From the NCBI GenBank assembly GCA_950295325.1, contig OX485806.1, forward strand, positions 35,156,001 to 35,220,000: a stretch of 64,000 bases of DNA, given 5' to 3'. Origin of the DNA: Polytrichum commune (Eukaryota > Streptophyta > Polytrichopsida > Polytrichales > Polytrichaceae). The position numbers were made by a program, and so were the translations under genes. The notes beneath the pieces were generated by a model, which did no database searches, was not told the origin of the DNA, and was given only the letters and a program-made list of their open reading frames with translations. Positions 20,389 to 30,361 of this stretch are shown here, in pieces; the first letter of the stretch is position 1, and every line of letters begins with the position of its first letter.

Positions 20389-23318
20389 TCCACATTTGGT
20401 TGGTCTTTAAGCATGAGGTTTGGGTTTACCAATCCCGTGATTTGTTGCATTCCGGCAAGTGCTAAGGTTAAAGTACCTTGGATGTCTAGCATTTGCTTTT
20501 TTAAATTTTCATTTATTTCATCCGCATATATGTGTGCTTCTCTTACTATATCATTTTTTAACTCCTTCATGTCTTTGTGGAGCTCAAGTTTGAGTTTTTT
20601 GTTACCTTCCTCTATTGCTTCCTTCATGACGGTAAGAACGTCCCCTTTTGTAGCACTTTCCTCCCCTTGAGTTTGGTTTTGAATGGCTTCAATAGTGTTT
20701 ACCAAACACGTATTGGTATCTTCAAATCCAAATTTGATTAGTAATTCCTTGGGGGGTTTGTCAACTCCTTCAATACTCCGGCGGTGTGGGGTAATTTCCA
20801 CATGGTAAGTTCCGATTTTTACCTCTTTCCCTACAAATTTCCTATACACAAAGGGGTTAAGGCATTCCACGTTGGCACTACCGTTATGCCTCAAACCATC
20901 TTGCTTGTGGAACCATATAGAAACAACATTCCTGGTTCCTAGTATTTTGCAAATTTCTAATGAGGTGTCATCAATATTCATCAATATTGGGAGGTTGTAA
21001 AAGGTTAGAATAAGGGCCTCTTTCCTTGCCTTTTGCTCCAATGTGAGAGAGGGGCCGTTCTTCACTTGACCTTCAAGGATTTGGTGGTGGGTAGTAACTT
21101 GGAGAGTTTGGATTTTTTTGGCTTGAAGGGGGGTAGGGGCAACAAGATAGGCATGATTGTTAGTGGTGCTCTTTTGAACTTCAACAATCTCAAAATTGTG
21201 ACCTCTTCTAAAGCTATTTTCTAGGACATCAAGAAAGAGAGCATGAGATGTCAATCCAATCAATGCATCATTTGAGATTTTGGTAGAAAGATTGTTGCTC
21301 CTAGCAATGGAGTGGTATGACTTGCATACCTTGCCAAGGCTTCCACCATTGGAGTGAGGTTCAAGATGAAGGATGAAGGGTCTAAGACCCGTGAGTAGGG
21401 CTACTCCATCTGTTTGGAGGTTAAGGAGGTGAAGTTTAACTATCCTAGCCCACACTCCCTTGACCCCTCCTCTCTTAATACTCATGCATAAAACTGAGAT
21501 AGGTTCAATGAGGTTAGTACCAAGTGGAATATGCATGTCATTTAGCCTTTCTTTAACAAGCTCTTTGATGTGGTTGTGGAATAAGGGGTTGTTAGGGAGC
21601 TGAAAATGAATGGCAATTTGGAAATCTAGCGACATGCGAGAGATGGGGTCAGTTTCAATTTCAGATGGGAGTTGAGTGAGGTTAAGGTGCTGCCCCGGGA
21701 GTCCATCACTTCTCTCATTTGGATACAATATTTGTGGCACTCTTGGGTAGGAAATACTTACGTTTTCAAGTTCCTCGGCTTCCTTACGAGGGATGCCCCT
21801 TGTAATTCTATCAGCAATGGTTTCATCTGAAAACAACTCTTCAATCCCTTGCTCTATGGCAAGGTTTTCCATGGATTCAAAGTCTAACCAAAGCTTGAGT
21901 TTTTGGTTCGGTGAGGGCTCTGTGGCATGGGTCCCAATGCGGGGGGAGGTCACCTGCTGGGTGTTCGAAGGAGGGGACGTTCCGGCCCGGTCCCTGGATC
22001 TCTTCCCGCTGGCTACTGCTCTTGAATTTGCCTTAGCTTTCTCGGCCAGTAGCTTTTTTAGGCTCAGTGATGGGGAGTCTATCTCCATGGTGTCTTCCTC
22101 CTCCCCGAAGACCTTAGCTAGGGCCTTAGGGATCATCTCTCTTCCAGCTCCGATGTTGCTGTCTCGGTGGGAGGCTGCTAAGGCAAATTCAAGAGCAGTA
22201 GTCATCTGGATCTGCACTGTGTTGCGGGGGCGGTAGTAGTTAGTTAGACCTGCAGGGTTAGTTTCATAGGGGATCTGGTGTAGCACTGCACAGTCTTCTT
22301 CAATACGGCTTCTTTTGCTGGGTCGATGATGATAGTTCGGCGATGTAGTTCGGAGGCGGTGTTTGCTGTGTAGACTTGCAGGGTTAGTTTCGAAGGGGAT
22401 CTGGTGTAGCACTGCACAGTCTTCTTCACAGCTCTCTTCAATCCGGCTTCTCTTGCTGGGTCGGTGATGATGGTTTGGCGATGTGGTTCGGAGGCGGTGT
22501 TTGTTATGTAGACCTGTAGGGTTAGTTACGTAGGGGATCTGGTGTAGCGCTGCACATTCTTCCTCACAATTTTCTTTAATCCAGCTTCTCTTGCTGGGTC
22601 GATGTGGATGGTTCGGCGATGTAGTTCGGAGGCGGTGTGAGCCTGCAGGGTTAGTTTCGTAGGGAATCTGATGTAGCGTTGCGCAGTTTTCTTCAATCCG
22701 GCTTCTCTTGCTGGGTCGATGGTGATAATTCAGCGATGTAGTTCGGAGGCGGTGATTGCCATGTGAACCTGCAGGGTTAGTTTCGTAGGGGATCTGATGT
22801 AGCGCTGCGCATTTTTCTTCAATCCGGCTTCTCTTGCTGGGTCGATGGTGATAATTCGACGATGTAGTTCGGAGGCGGTGATTGCTGTGTAGACCTGCAG
22901 GGTTAGTTTCGTAGGGGATCTGGTGTAGCACTTCACAGTCTTTTTCTTCAATCCGGCTTCTCTTGCTGGGTCGGTGATGATAATTCGGCGGTGTAGTTCG
23001 GAGGCGGTGTTTGCTATGAGTTCTTACTGTACCCTTGCCTCTCTGATCTGCTTCTTTAGGGTGAAGTCCGGGTGTGTCTGTGCTCTTAGATGTAGATCTT
23101 TGATGTAGATATGGGCAGTGTTGCTTTGCTGGATCCCCTCCTTTTTTACCGCCACCTCGATCTTCCGCTACGACCCCTTCACTGCTTCGTATGTTGGTGT
23201 TGTATGGTTCTCCTCCACATGTGGCTGAACCCTCCACCTGCAGATCTCCTTTGTGCTGAAGATGTGGTTCTAGACCTAGTTGACATGCATCTATGCTATG
23301 TGTATGAAGCAAGGACAA
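20385..23318 (-). CDS. LINE ORF1 protein, RRM-like domain and C-terminal coiled coil
   Basis: The open frame is uninterrupted for 977 codons, but it opens with TTG and the first in-frame ATG is at 22203-22205, giving a 606-residue Met-initiated protein. After an acidic/Ser-rich N-terminal part, a region near the C-terminus (ALILTFYNLPILMNIDDTSL ... RHNGSANVECLNPFVYRKFV ... TYHVEITPH) has the strand-helix pattern of an RRM fold. The last ~90 residues (DVLTVMKEAIEEGNKKLKLE, HKDMKELKND..., KKQMLDIQG) form a predicted coiled coil. RRM plus coiled coil is the usual make-up of LINE ORF1 RNA chaperones. The intact frame contrasts with the wrecked ORF2. The TGA stop overlaps a GTG opening the next frame. 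Confidence 0.8.
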   Translation of the reverse strand: MSLLHTHSIDACQLGLEPHLQHKGDLQVEGSATCGGEPYNTNIRSSEGVVAEDRGGGKKGGDPAKQHCPYLHQRSTSKSTDTPGLHPKEADQRGKGTVRTHSKHRLRTTPPNYHHRPSKRSRIEEKDCEVLHQIPYETNPAGLHSNHRLRTTSSNYHHRPSKRSRIEEKCAALHQIPYETNPAGSHGNHRLRTTSLNYHHRPSKRSRIEENCATLHQIPYETNPAGSHRLRTTSPNHPHRPSKRSWIKENCEEECAALHQIPYVTNPTGLHNKHRLRTTSPNHHHRPSKRSRIEESCEEDCAVLHQIPFETNPASLHSKHRLRTTSPNYHHRPSKRSRIEEDCAVLHQIPYETNPAGLTNYYRPRNTVQIQMTTALEFALAASHRDSNIGAGREMIPKALAKVFGEEEDTMEIDSPSLSLKKLLAEKAKANSRAVASGKRSRDRAGTSPPSNTQQVTSPRIGTHATEPSPNQKLKLWLDFESMENLAIEQGIEELFSDETIADRITRGIPRKEAEELENVSISYPRVPQILYPNERSDGLPGQHLNLTQLPSEIETDPISRMSLDFQIAIHFQLPNNPLFHNHIKELVKERLNDMHIPLGTNLIEPISVLCMSIKRGGVKGVWARIVKLHLLNLQTDGVALLTGLRPFILHLEPHSNGGSLGKVCKSYHSIARSNNLSTKISNDALIGLTSHALFLDVLENSFRRGHNFEIVEVQKSTTNNHAYLVAPTPLQAKKIQTLQVTTHHQILEGQVKNGPSLTLEQKARKEALILTFYNLPILMNIDDTSLEICKILGTRNVVSIWFHKQDGLRHNGSANVECLNPFVYRKFVGKEVKIGTYHVEITPHRRSIEGVDKPPKELLIKFGFEDTNTCLVNTIEAIQNQTQGEESATKGDVLTVMKEAIEEGNKKLKLELHKDMKELKNDIVREAHIYADEINENLKKQMLDIQGTLTLALAGMQQITGLVNPNLMLKDQPNVE
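22013..22201. repeat. 25-bp perfect inverted repeat at the ORF1 ATG
   Basis: The 25 bp at 22013-22037 are the exact reverse complement of 22177-22201, with a loop of 139 bp. On the minus strand the stem begins three bases after the first in-frame ATG of ORF1 (22205), so the transcript could fold a 25-bp stem over the start of the Met-initiated reading frame. Both arms are coding (TTALEFALA and KAKANSRAV). Confidence 0.8.
22240..23020 (-). repeat. in-frame tandem repeats at the LINE 5' end
   Basis: About six to seven copies of a 126-bp unit. The landmark 'tgcagggtta' or variant lies at 22251, 22377, 22515, 22644, 22770 and 22896: spacings 126, 138, 129, 126 and 126, every one a multiple of three. 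In the ORF1 frame each unit reads roughly HRLRTTSPNYHHRPSKRSRI followed by EE..CAVLHQIPYETNPAG. 5' tandem repeats in LINEs usually act as promoter monomers, yet the length constraint suggests translation. Either role is possible. Confidence 0.85.
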
Positions 23319-23842
23319 TGTAATAACAATGTGTATTAAGAAAAGAAGGAGCCTTCGGCTCCTCCTATGTGATTCTCTGTCTATTCTGAAAAGTGTATTC
23401 CTGGCTCAGTGTGGCGATTTAGAGTATCAGTATATTTGAGTCCTTCGTGCTTGTTTCCTCTCTCCAATGTGATGCGTACAGTTTCAGATCCAGGCAAATA
23501 TCAGTGGCGAAATGTGGTAATCACAACCAAACAAAGCCCCAGCTCTTCAGAGTGCTCTCCCCTTAAGATAACTGACATTTCCACACACCTAAATCACCAG
23601 ATCTAAAACTGAACTTACACAGTACCCCTCAACACTGCCAAGCACCTCTTCAAACACTCTGACCGTCTGGTTCCTAATGGGCGCGGGGTCACTGCAAGGC
23701 CAGCTCCTTAGCAGCACACACATAAGTCTCCAGTGGCTACCTCTTTCGTCGCTCACCTCACCAGGAATTACGGAGCTCTCAGCAGCTCTCTCTCATCTCT
23801 CTAACCGACTCCGTTCGGTCTTAAAAACACCTTTCTAACAGT
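23319..23842 (-). promoter_or_regulatory. LINE 5' UTR with hairpin
   Basis: The element begins ACTGTTAGAAAGGTGTTTTT immediately after the target duplication. The region has no long ORF and presumably holds the internal promoter that LINEs need. A perfect 6-bp-stem hairpin (GGAGCC-TTC-GGCTCC on the plus strand, 23349-23363) sits about 30 bases upstream of the ORF1 open frame. It resembles, in loop sequence, the hairpin at the element's 3' end. Confidence 0.5.
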
Positions 23843-23854
23843 TGTCTTGATCAA
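23843..23854. repeat. target-site duplication, 5' side of LINE
   Basis: TGTCTTGATCAA, identical to 9249-9260, immediately precedes the first base of the minus-strand element. It fixes the 5' end at 23842 and shows that this copy is full length rather than 5'-truncated. Confidence 0.85.
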
Positions 23855-23999
23855 CATCCTACTACAAGAGCCCCTTCATAATAACAAGTTGTAATAATTA
23901 AGAGTTTTGAAGTTTTGAAGTGTCTTGGTCTCATAGTTTTGTGTTAGACCCCACCTCTTCAAGATAGCTTGACACAAAATTCAATAGACTACATATCCA

Positions 24000-25560
24000 T
24001 GAAACATTGCACATTGAATGCCATCTAGAACATACATCAATAGACATGTGTTCAAAAAAGATTGGACTACGTGCTCAAGATTTGTTAATCATTCAAGGCT
24101 CGATTGCCAACATACTTGGTGGGGACCTATACAATCATTTAAGAAGAGAAAGAATCTTCACTTTAATAATGAATAAGATATCTATTTGATCTCTAATTCA
24201 TACAAGGAAAAATAAAAAATGGGCACAATTTGGATTTGCTAATCATCTTGCACAAATTTCGTGTTTCATGTCCTACAAGAAGTGAGTGCATAGCTAGAAG
24301 TGGCCCACTTAATGTAAATGTGGCTAATTCGGTTATGTATCTTAATCGGACACTCATAATTGAGTGGCATGTGGTTTGATGTGAATCTAAGAATACACTT
24401 CAAATATACATGTGTTTAAAAGAGGTTAGACTATGTGCTCAAACCAATCAAGGCTCGATAGTGAACATTAATGATGAGGACCCACATGATCATTTAATAA
24501 GAAGAGATGACTTTGATAACATATTCATATGAGCTCCAATTCATAAGAGGAAAATGACTATGGGCACAAATTGAATTTGCTAATCATCTTGCACTAACTT
24601 CATGATCATTCCTATGAGTAGTTGGTGCGAATTTAACTTAGTGACATGCTTAAGGTAAACATGATTAATTCAATTATTTACCTTAATCAGTCACCTCTAT
24701 TTGAGTGGTATGTAATTTGGTGTGGGTCTAAGAATAAATCCAAAAAGACATGAAGCACGTGCAAAGCTAAAAGTGACCCACTTAAAAGTGAACATGTATG
24801 CTTCGGTTACTTAATTTAATCGAATACCTACATTTGAGTGGCATGTGGTCTGGTGTGGATGTAAGAACAAAAACCCAAAAGACAAAAGATAGACTACGTT
24901 CTCTAAACTTGTTGATCATTCTAGGCCAACAAAATTGGAAGGGGGGGGGGGGGGGGGGGGGGAAATACCTTAGTCATCTTTATAGCTCTGGCACAATTAC
25001 CTTTATGAAAACATAGCAACATGGGAGCTCAAAAAATTCCACCGATTGCTACTAATATGTCATATCACATTCGTGGATTTCAGGAAAATCCTAACTATGA
25101 AATCCAAGTTGAGATTCATGGAAAACACCAACAAACAACCACTTTAAAAGCAGACATGCCTAAGTCGGTGTTTTTGGTCTTAAAGGGACACCTAATGTAT
25201 TTGAGTTGTGTATGATTAGGTGTGAATCCAAGACGGTCATCATAAAGAGATTTGCTAAAAATGAGATTAGACTACAAGCTAGAGATCCACCAACCATTCT
25301 AAACGCTACAGTAGACATAATTTTGAAGCCTATACGATCATTTAATAACTTAGAGAATTCTCACTTTGATAGTGAATAAGAGATTCATACGAGCCCCAAA
25401 AATTACTATGGAAGTGGCTACATGCACAATTTGGACTTGCTAATAGCATCCTGCACTAATTGTGAAGTGCTTCATATCCTACGAGAAGTGTGTGAAGAGG
25501 GAAAAGTGTCCGTTTACAACCCATGTACCTTAGCACACGTTTACATTACCTTAACAACAC
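24000..25560 (+). repeat. diverged ~370-460-bp tandem repeats, about four copies
   Basis: The phrase 'agactatgtgctcaa' and its variants occurs near 24066, 24430, 24893 and 25270. Around each, the same order recurs: 'gttgatcatt', 'gacctatacaatcatttaa', 'gaatttgctaatcatcttgcac', 'gagtggcatgtggtttgatgtg' and 'aatctaagaata'. Copies are diverged and no protein is encoded. A reverse-complement copy is recognisable at about 47330-47600, so the unit is dispersed as well as tandem. Confidence 0.75.
24941..24962 (+). repeat. G22 homopolymer
   Basis: An uninterrupted run of 22 G inside the third unit of the tandem array; the other units lack it, so it expanded locally. Such a tract can form G-quadruplexes and is prone to sequencing length error. 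Confidence 0.95.
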
Positions 25561-28100
25561 CGAAAGCATGACCAAAAAGAACTTACATTTGAAGAACACT
25601 TGTCCATTGCAACCATCCGTTGCGACTCACAACAAGAAAGTGCATAAAGTAATCATTGCAAATACTAAAACTCACAGATAATCGTGCGAAAACTGCAGCC
25701 AAAAACCTCCGATTGACAACCAAAATGATTCATTTATGCATTTTCTTGTGATGAGTTGCAATGGCCAAGTCGCCACATATGGTTGTTATGGACGAGTTTT
25801 CTTCTAGTGCTACATAGTTAGTACACAACATAGTTTGGGTTGGAGGGAAATTGGAATGGGTCAAAAGGCGGCGGCTAGCCTACTACACTAAAATCTAGTG
25901 TACTAATAAGCTAGAGTCCACCAACTTACAAGTTCATCCCAAAATCAATCACTTGATCAGAAACTTCAGAGCTCCTTCGCTTCACTCCTCACTGCCTCCC
26001 AACACGCCACCCCGCCTTGCTTACTTGATAGTTGGCACGCCATAATTCATACCAACTCAGCAGATACAGACAGATTCAGCTTCACTCCTAAGTTGGATTG
26101 CACTGAAGTGCTGAAGTATCAACTCCAGTTGTGTGGCGGGATTGAACAGAAACTTAGGTTCAGTGACTGGACCTTCATTGCTTGGAACTCAAGGCAGGAG
26201 GAGGTTCATCCAGCAGTTGAGTCGGTGGACAGGTTTCGGGTGGAGTAATTTGGAGTTGTTCCTGTTCGGTGGGCAGGCGTAGAACTTGTGGATTAAGTTT
26301 TTTGGTTCGTCAGATTCTGCCCAGGTATGGTTGCAATTCTTCCCTTTCAGAGCAGTTTCTGCAAAATCATTTGTGATGCTTTCTTATAATGGACTGACGC
26401 GGAGGTGGGACTCAAGAGGGCATTGACAGGGATTTTATTGACAGCATTTGTGTGTGTGTGTGTGTGTTGGAAAAGGTTTACATTTTCAAGTGCTGTTCTT
26501 AGACTACTTAGAAGCAAATGGTTTCTAAAGCAGGGTGTAGTCGGCACCAGCCAAACCCCCTAGTAGGTATTTATTTGCACTTGTAAAAGGAGGTTCAGAA
26601 GTATTTCTCTTAAGAATTTAGAGTCTTGGAAATGCTTACAGCAGCAATATTCTTGGAGTCAAGGCGGGAAGTGAGAGGATTCCATTGATACCATTCTGTG
26701 TATGTATTGGATAAGGTTCACATTTTCAAATGCTGTTCTTAGAAGCCAGTCAGAAGCAGTTTTTTTTCTAGATAGTCACCAGCCAAACCCCCTATTAGGT
26801 ATCGGTTTTCACTTGGAGAAAGATTGAAGTGTGTTTCCTTCGATTTTTTTTTCCTACAATTTTAGAGTCTTATAAATTCTATGCTCATTGTATGTTGAAA
26901 GAAGCACCATGTCTGAAATCTTGACACGCTCCTTAAAAATGTTACAGATACGTTCAAAGTTGGTTGCCACCTCAGGAGTCAGGCATTGATAGAAAGTCTA
27001 ACTTTTGAAGCAAGCTTGCCTTGCTCAGATATCAGAGTTGGAGGCAAATGTTTTATTTTTTTATTTTTGGTTGCTTATGGAAAGCTAGCTTAGTGTTGAA
27101 GGTGGCAAGTTCATTTTGAAACTCTCCATCATCACCTCTCATCATTGAAGCGAAAATCCTAGTTTAATCCATTTTTGGGTTGCCCATCGTACTCAAGAGT
27201 CAACCCCACAAATCCTGCCAGTTTGTGGGTGCTCTGAGAATCATTAGCTTGTTAAGTCATCGGACTTGAAAATTCTACAAGTCAAAGTTTGGGTTTGAAC
27301 TTGAAAACTAATCCGCCATCCAATTCACACATGAGGGTTGAAAATCTCGAGTTTGAGCTCGAGATATGTGTGGTTGTTTTTGAGATGCTGACCAAATAGG
27401 TAGTTGCCACCCTAGGAGATTTTCTGCAATTTGTGGGTGCTTTGAGAACCTGTAAACAACAATAGATGTGGAGACACCCATTTCTTTTCCACGGCATTCG
27501 AGTGATTTAGAATAACTGCAGTTTGACATTTAAATAAAAAGCGCACAGTGCAGATTCACTTTCAATTGAATCCGAAGCGGATAGAAGAGAGAACAAAATA
27601 GGCTTAACTAGGTTTAGAAAGAGAAGCTTCATAGCCAAAAGAACTCTACATTTTGATACTTCAGAACAATATGGATGCATATGTTGAGTGGACGGTGCGG
27701 GATGGCCTTGGACATTTATTTCATATGCCCAAATTAGTTAGCACCTAATGAAATTGTGGTTAGGGGTCGGATGGTTGACCTCCTAACACTTGATTTCCAG
27801 TGCACCCTACCAAGCTATGGTCCACCCAATCATAATGGGGGTATATGTTTTCACCTCACATGTGGGAACCTAGGAGCTTGGGGGAGATATGTGCTAGCTG
27901 ACATGTCCGCGCTTCGAAAGGAGGCAATAGTCTTCGGCGGTCCTTTAATTCTCGCAATGCCTGTTTGAAGATTAAATATACACTTCCACTAACCTCGAAA
28001 ATCAAGCAACACCATCATCCACCGGCCGGTGGCAACATCAGAGTCTTTTCTTTCTTAGGGTTAGGGGTTATCACACTCATAAAGATGTGTTTATTTTGCA
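25561..28100. other. intergenic DNA upstream of the C2 gene
   Basis: No supported protein. Base composition rises toward neutral from about 25970, with two local duplications: a ~240-bp unit around 26430-26880 (landmark 'cattttcaagtgctgttctt' at 26481 and 26721, both followed by 'caccagccaaaccccct') and a ~211-bp pair ('tttgtgggtgctctgagaa' near 27222 and 27432). A (TG)n run lies at 26449-26467. The region may include the promoter and a 5' UTR intron of the C2 gene: 'ttattttgcag' ending at 28101 looks like a 3' splice site. Confidence 0.5.
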
Positions 28101-28159
28101 GGACTCAAGAAGAGAGTAATTTGGGAGGGGGATTGGTATAGTGCCGTTACTTAGTTGTG

Positions 28160-30149
28160 ATGGCAACTACGTATTACCGGGAGATCGAGCTGACCATTTT
28201 CACGGCGCAAGAGCTGCGGGATGTGCGGATTTTCGGGGGGAAGATGAGTCCGTACGCGATCGCGTGGGTGAACTCGGGGGCGAAAGTGAAGGGCCCCGTG
28301 GACGAGAAGGGCGGGATCGACCCCAAGTGGAACTACAAGTTCCAGTTGTACGCAGAGGAGCGGCAAGTGCACGAGGAGCCCAAGAGCGTGGTGGTGCACA
28401 TCGAGCTCTTTGATGCGGGCGTGCATTGGGGCTCCAAGATCGGCATGCTTTCGTTCGCGTTGGGCGACTTGCCGGAGCGGAAGGGCAAGCCCGTGATGAG
28501 CGAGACCGAAGCCGTGTTCCTAACTCTCCCGGTAAGTCTCAACAACCCCATTCCCGAGTATTCGATTGTGTTCAAATCCATGCTACCTTGGAGTTGTAGG
28601 GTTTTGGATCTTGGGTTTCATCACAAACCTATTAAAATCCGAAGTCCGAAGGCAAAACAGTTCTGCTGAAATGTCCTTTTATGAATGGATACAAGGAGGC
28701 ACAATAACACCCCTAATTGATGACCCTCACTCACGAAATTGTTGGCTATGGCATCTATTGTGTTCAAATTTATAGTGCCTTGGAGTCGCAGGGTTTAAGG
28801 TTTAGGACTTTGGGGTTCATCGTAACCTTTAAGTTTGTGGCATTGACCATCTTGGATCTCGCTGATGTGTCATGTCTTCATTGGACACGAATGTGACGAA
28901 TATAGAGCCTACTAAATAGCCCTCGCGACATGGTTAATGTTACGTCTTATATCGTAAATGTGTCATCCTGCTATGGGTTATAGCAGGGTTCCTTGTGTAC
29001 GTACCTCGTCTTTCCCATGACTTAGAAGGCCCTGCTATAACCCATAGAAAGGTTCCTTGCATACAATATCTAGCATGTAATGAATAGGTGAAATAATTTT
29101 GTTGATGTGTTTTTTTACGATTGGATACAAGGAGGTACAATATCACCTGTAATTGATGGCCCTACCATAGCTTGACCACTACATCCAATAATGGACATGT
29201 GTCCCCCCTGCCATATAGCTACAGTAGGCACCTGATACCCACTTCACTGTAGTGAGGTAGGTTTTGGTTGTGTGCTTAGTTTCCAACAAGAAGAGATCAT
29301 GGTGCTGCTCTCCACCTCACTTACAAAATATCATATAATCTATCATATTGTCCACAAAGTTCTAAAGCTCAGTTTATAACATCGATTACTGCCATGGCGT
29401 TTGTTGTGTGCGTAATTTCCATATAAAAAATAGATTATTGTGTTGTCCACCCGAAGTTTCTTAGGGTAAACCATACATTCAAGCCCATCAACCTCACTTA
29501 AGTTTAAGTTACAATCGGTGTATACTGTTCTAAACGATGTGCATAATCTGTTCCTGATAGAAATTACCTTAGATAATGGTCTAGTGCTGCTGTTTGAAAA
29601 GCCCTTACCTCGCATTATGAATTTGATTGGGCACTAGAACTGAAAACAAGACATAAAGAAAGTCCTCCATTTTCATTTAATATTTTTTGACGTCCCACTA
29701 CAAATGCTTATTTACACAAATATTACTCAATGAAATCTCTCGGTTTTGACCCAAAATGTTGCCCTACACACTTGCTACCATTTGACGTTTTTGGTCAGAT
29801 TCACTTACTTCCAAAGTTATTTCTTGCAACCTATTAAGCTCAGATATTTGATTGACAAACCACCCAATCAGCAACCTGCAAGTAACGAAGCATCGCAAGT
29901 TAATTGTTTCTGGTGGTGGGACTCTTTTTGCAAATATTTACAAAGATTCTTACCTCGTACTTACAATCGCAGGTTCTTAGGCCGTCAGGTCACACACAGG
30001 GCACCCTGAATTTTTCAGTGATGCTCGGAGACATCACTGACACCCCTGTGGCTGTTCAAAGGGCAGAGTCCAACAGTTTCCGGGACTTTGCAATGGGCCG
30101 AACATGTTGTAGTCTTCCTCTACTTAAAGGGGGAGGAGAGTACTCATAA
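28160..30149 (+). CDS. C2-domain protein, SRC2-like, two exons
   Basis: Exon 1 (28160-28531, 124 codons) starts at ATG in 'gtgATGGCAACT' and ends at a GT donor (CCG|gtaagt). Exon 2 (29973-30149) follows an AG acceptor (cgcag|GTTCTT) and ends at TAA; both junctions are phase 0, giving 182 residues. Exon 1 encodes a C2 sandwich: REIELTIFTAQELRDV, then YAIAWVNSG, DPKWNYKFQL, VVVHIELFD and GMLSFALGDL. Exon 2 supplies the final strands, VLRPSGHTQGTLNFSVMLG, characteristic of plant C2 proteins related to SRC2 and BAP. This group binds membranes, often Ca2+-dependently, in stress and defence signalling. Unlike long SRC2 proteins there is no Gly/Pro-rich or membrane tail. Exon 1 is strongly GC-rich at third positions, unlike its surroundings. 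An upstream 3' splice site (28101) hints at a 5' UTR intron. Confidence 0.87.
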
Positions 30150-30317
30150 CCTTCGCTTGAAACTTCCGACCGTCACTACTTATTAAAAAGCATTATACAG
30201 AAATTTTGGCAACAGACTTGAAACGATCACGCAATTATGTAATGGACAATCTGAAAATGTCACAGATTCTTCTGCCATCAACCAAATGAGGCATTGACTA
30301 AAGCCCTAAATCTTCTT

Positions 30318-30361
30318 AAACCCTACCCTACACCCTACACCCTACACCCTAAACCCTAAAC
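30318..30361 (+). repeat. short interstitial telomere-like tract
   Basis: About six units of CCCTA/CCCTACA/CCCTAAA in tandem, ending with two perfect plant-type CCCTAAA units; another 'ccctaaa' lies 30 bp further on and one just upstream at 30304. Such tracts may mark repaired breaks, or may be telo-box-like promoter elements; the degenerate order favours a small relic. Confidence 0.75.

Larger units (their letters stand above)
9261..23842 (-). mobile_element. 14.6-kb Dualen/RandI-like non-LTR retrotransposon with dual endonucleases and 2A
   Basis: One insertion transcribed on the minus strand, bounded by a perfect 12-bp duplication, with a microsatellite (GTT ATT ATT...) tail rather than poly-A. 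In 5'-3' order: 5' UTR and tandem repeats, ORF1, a repeat-rich linker ORF, a 2A motif, APE endonuclease, reverse transcriptase, RNase H, CCHC knuckle and restriction-like endonuclease. There are no LTRs and no integrase. APE plus RLE in one element is the defining trait of the Dualen/RandI group of LINEs, so that is the best assignment from family knowledge; a tree of the RT domain would be needed to prove it. The element is unusually long for a LINE. The plus strand is strikingly G/T-rich over 9.5-20.4 kb, so the coding strand is A/C-rich. This copy is inactive because of stops, frameshifts and a nested DNA transposon at 19174-19583. Confidence 0.9.

Noticed and set aside
9261-23842. Integrated pararetrovirus or LTR retrotransposon
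   Set aside because: No LTRs, integrase, protease or movement/coat domains; APE and RLE endonucleases with a short target duplication and 3' microsatellite tail identify a LINE.
27756-27968. 70-residue open frame upstream of the C2 gene
   Set aside because: No recognisable domain and no codon or splice support; treated as chance.
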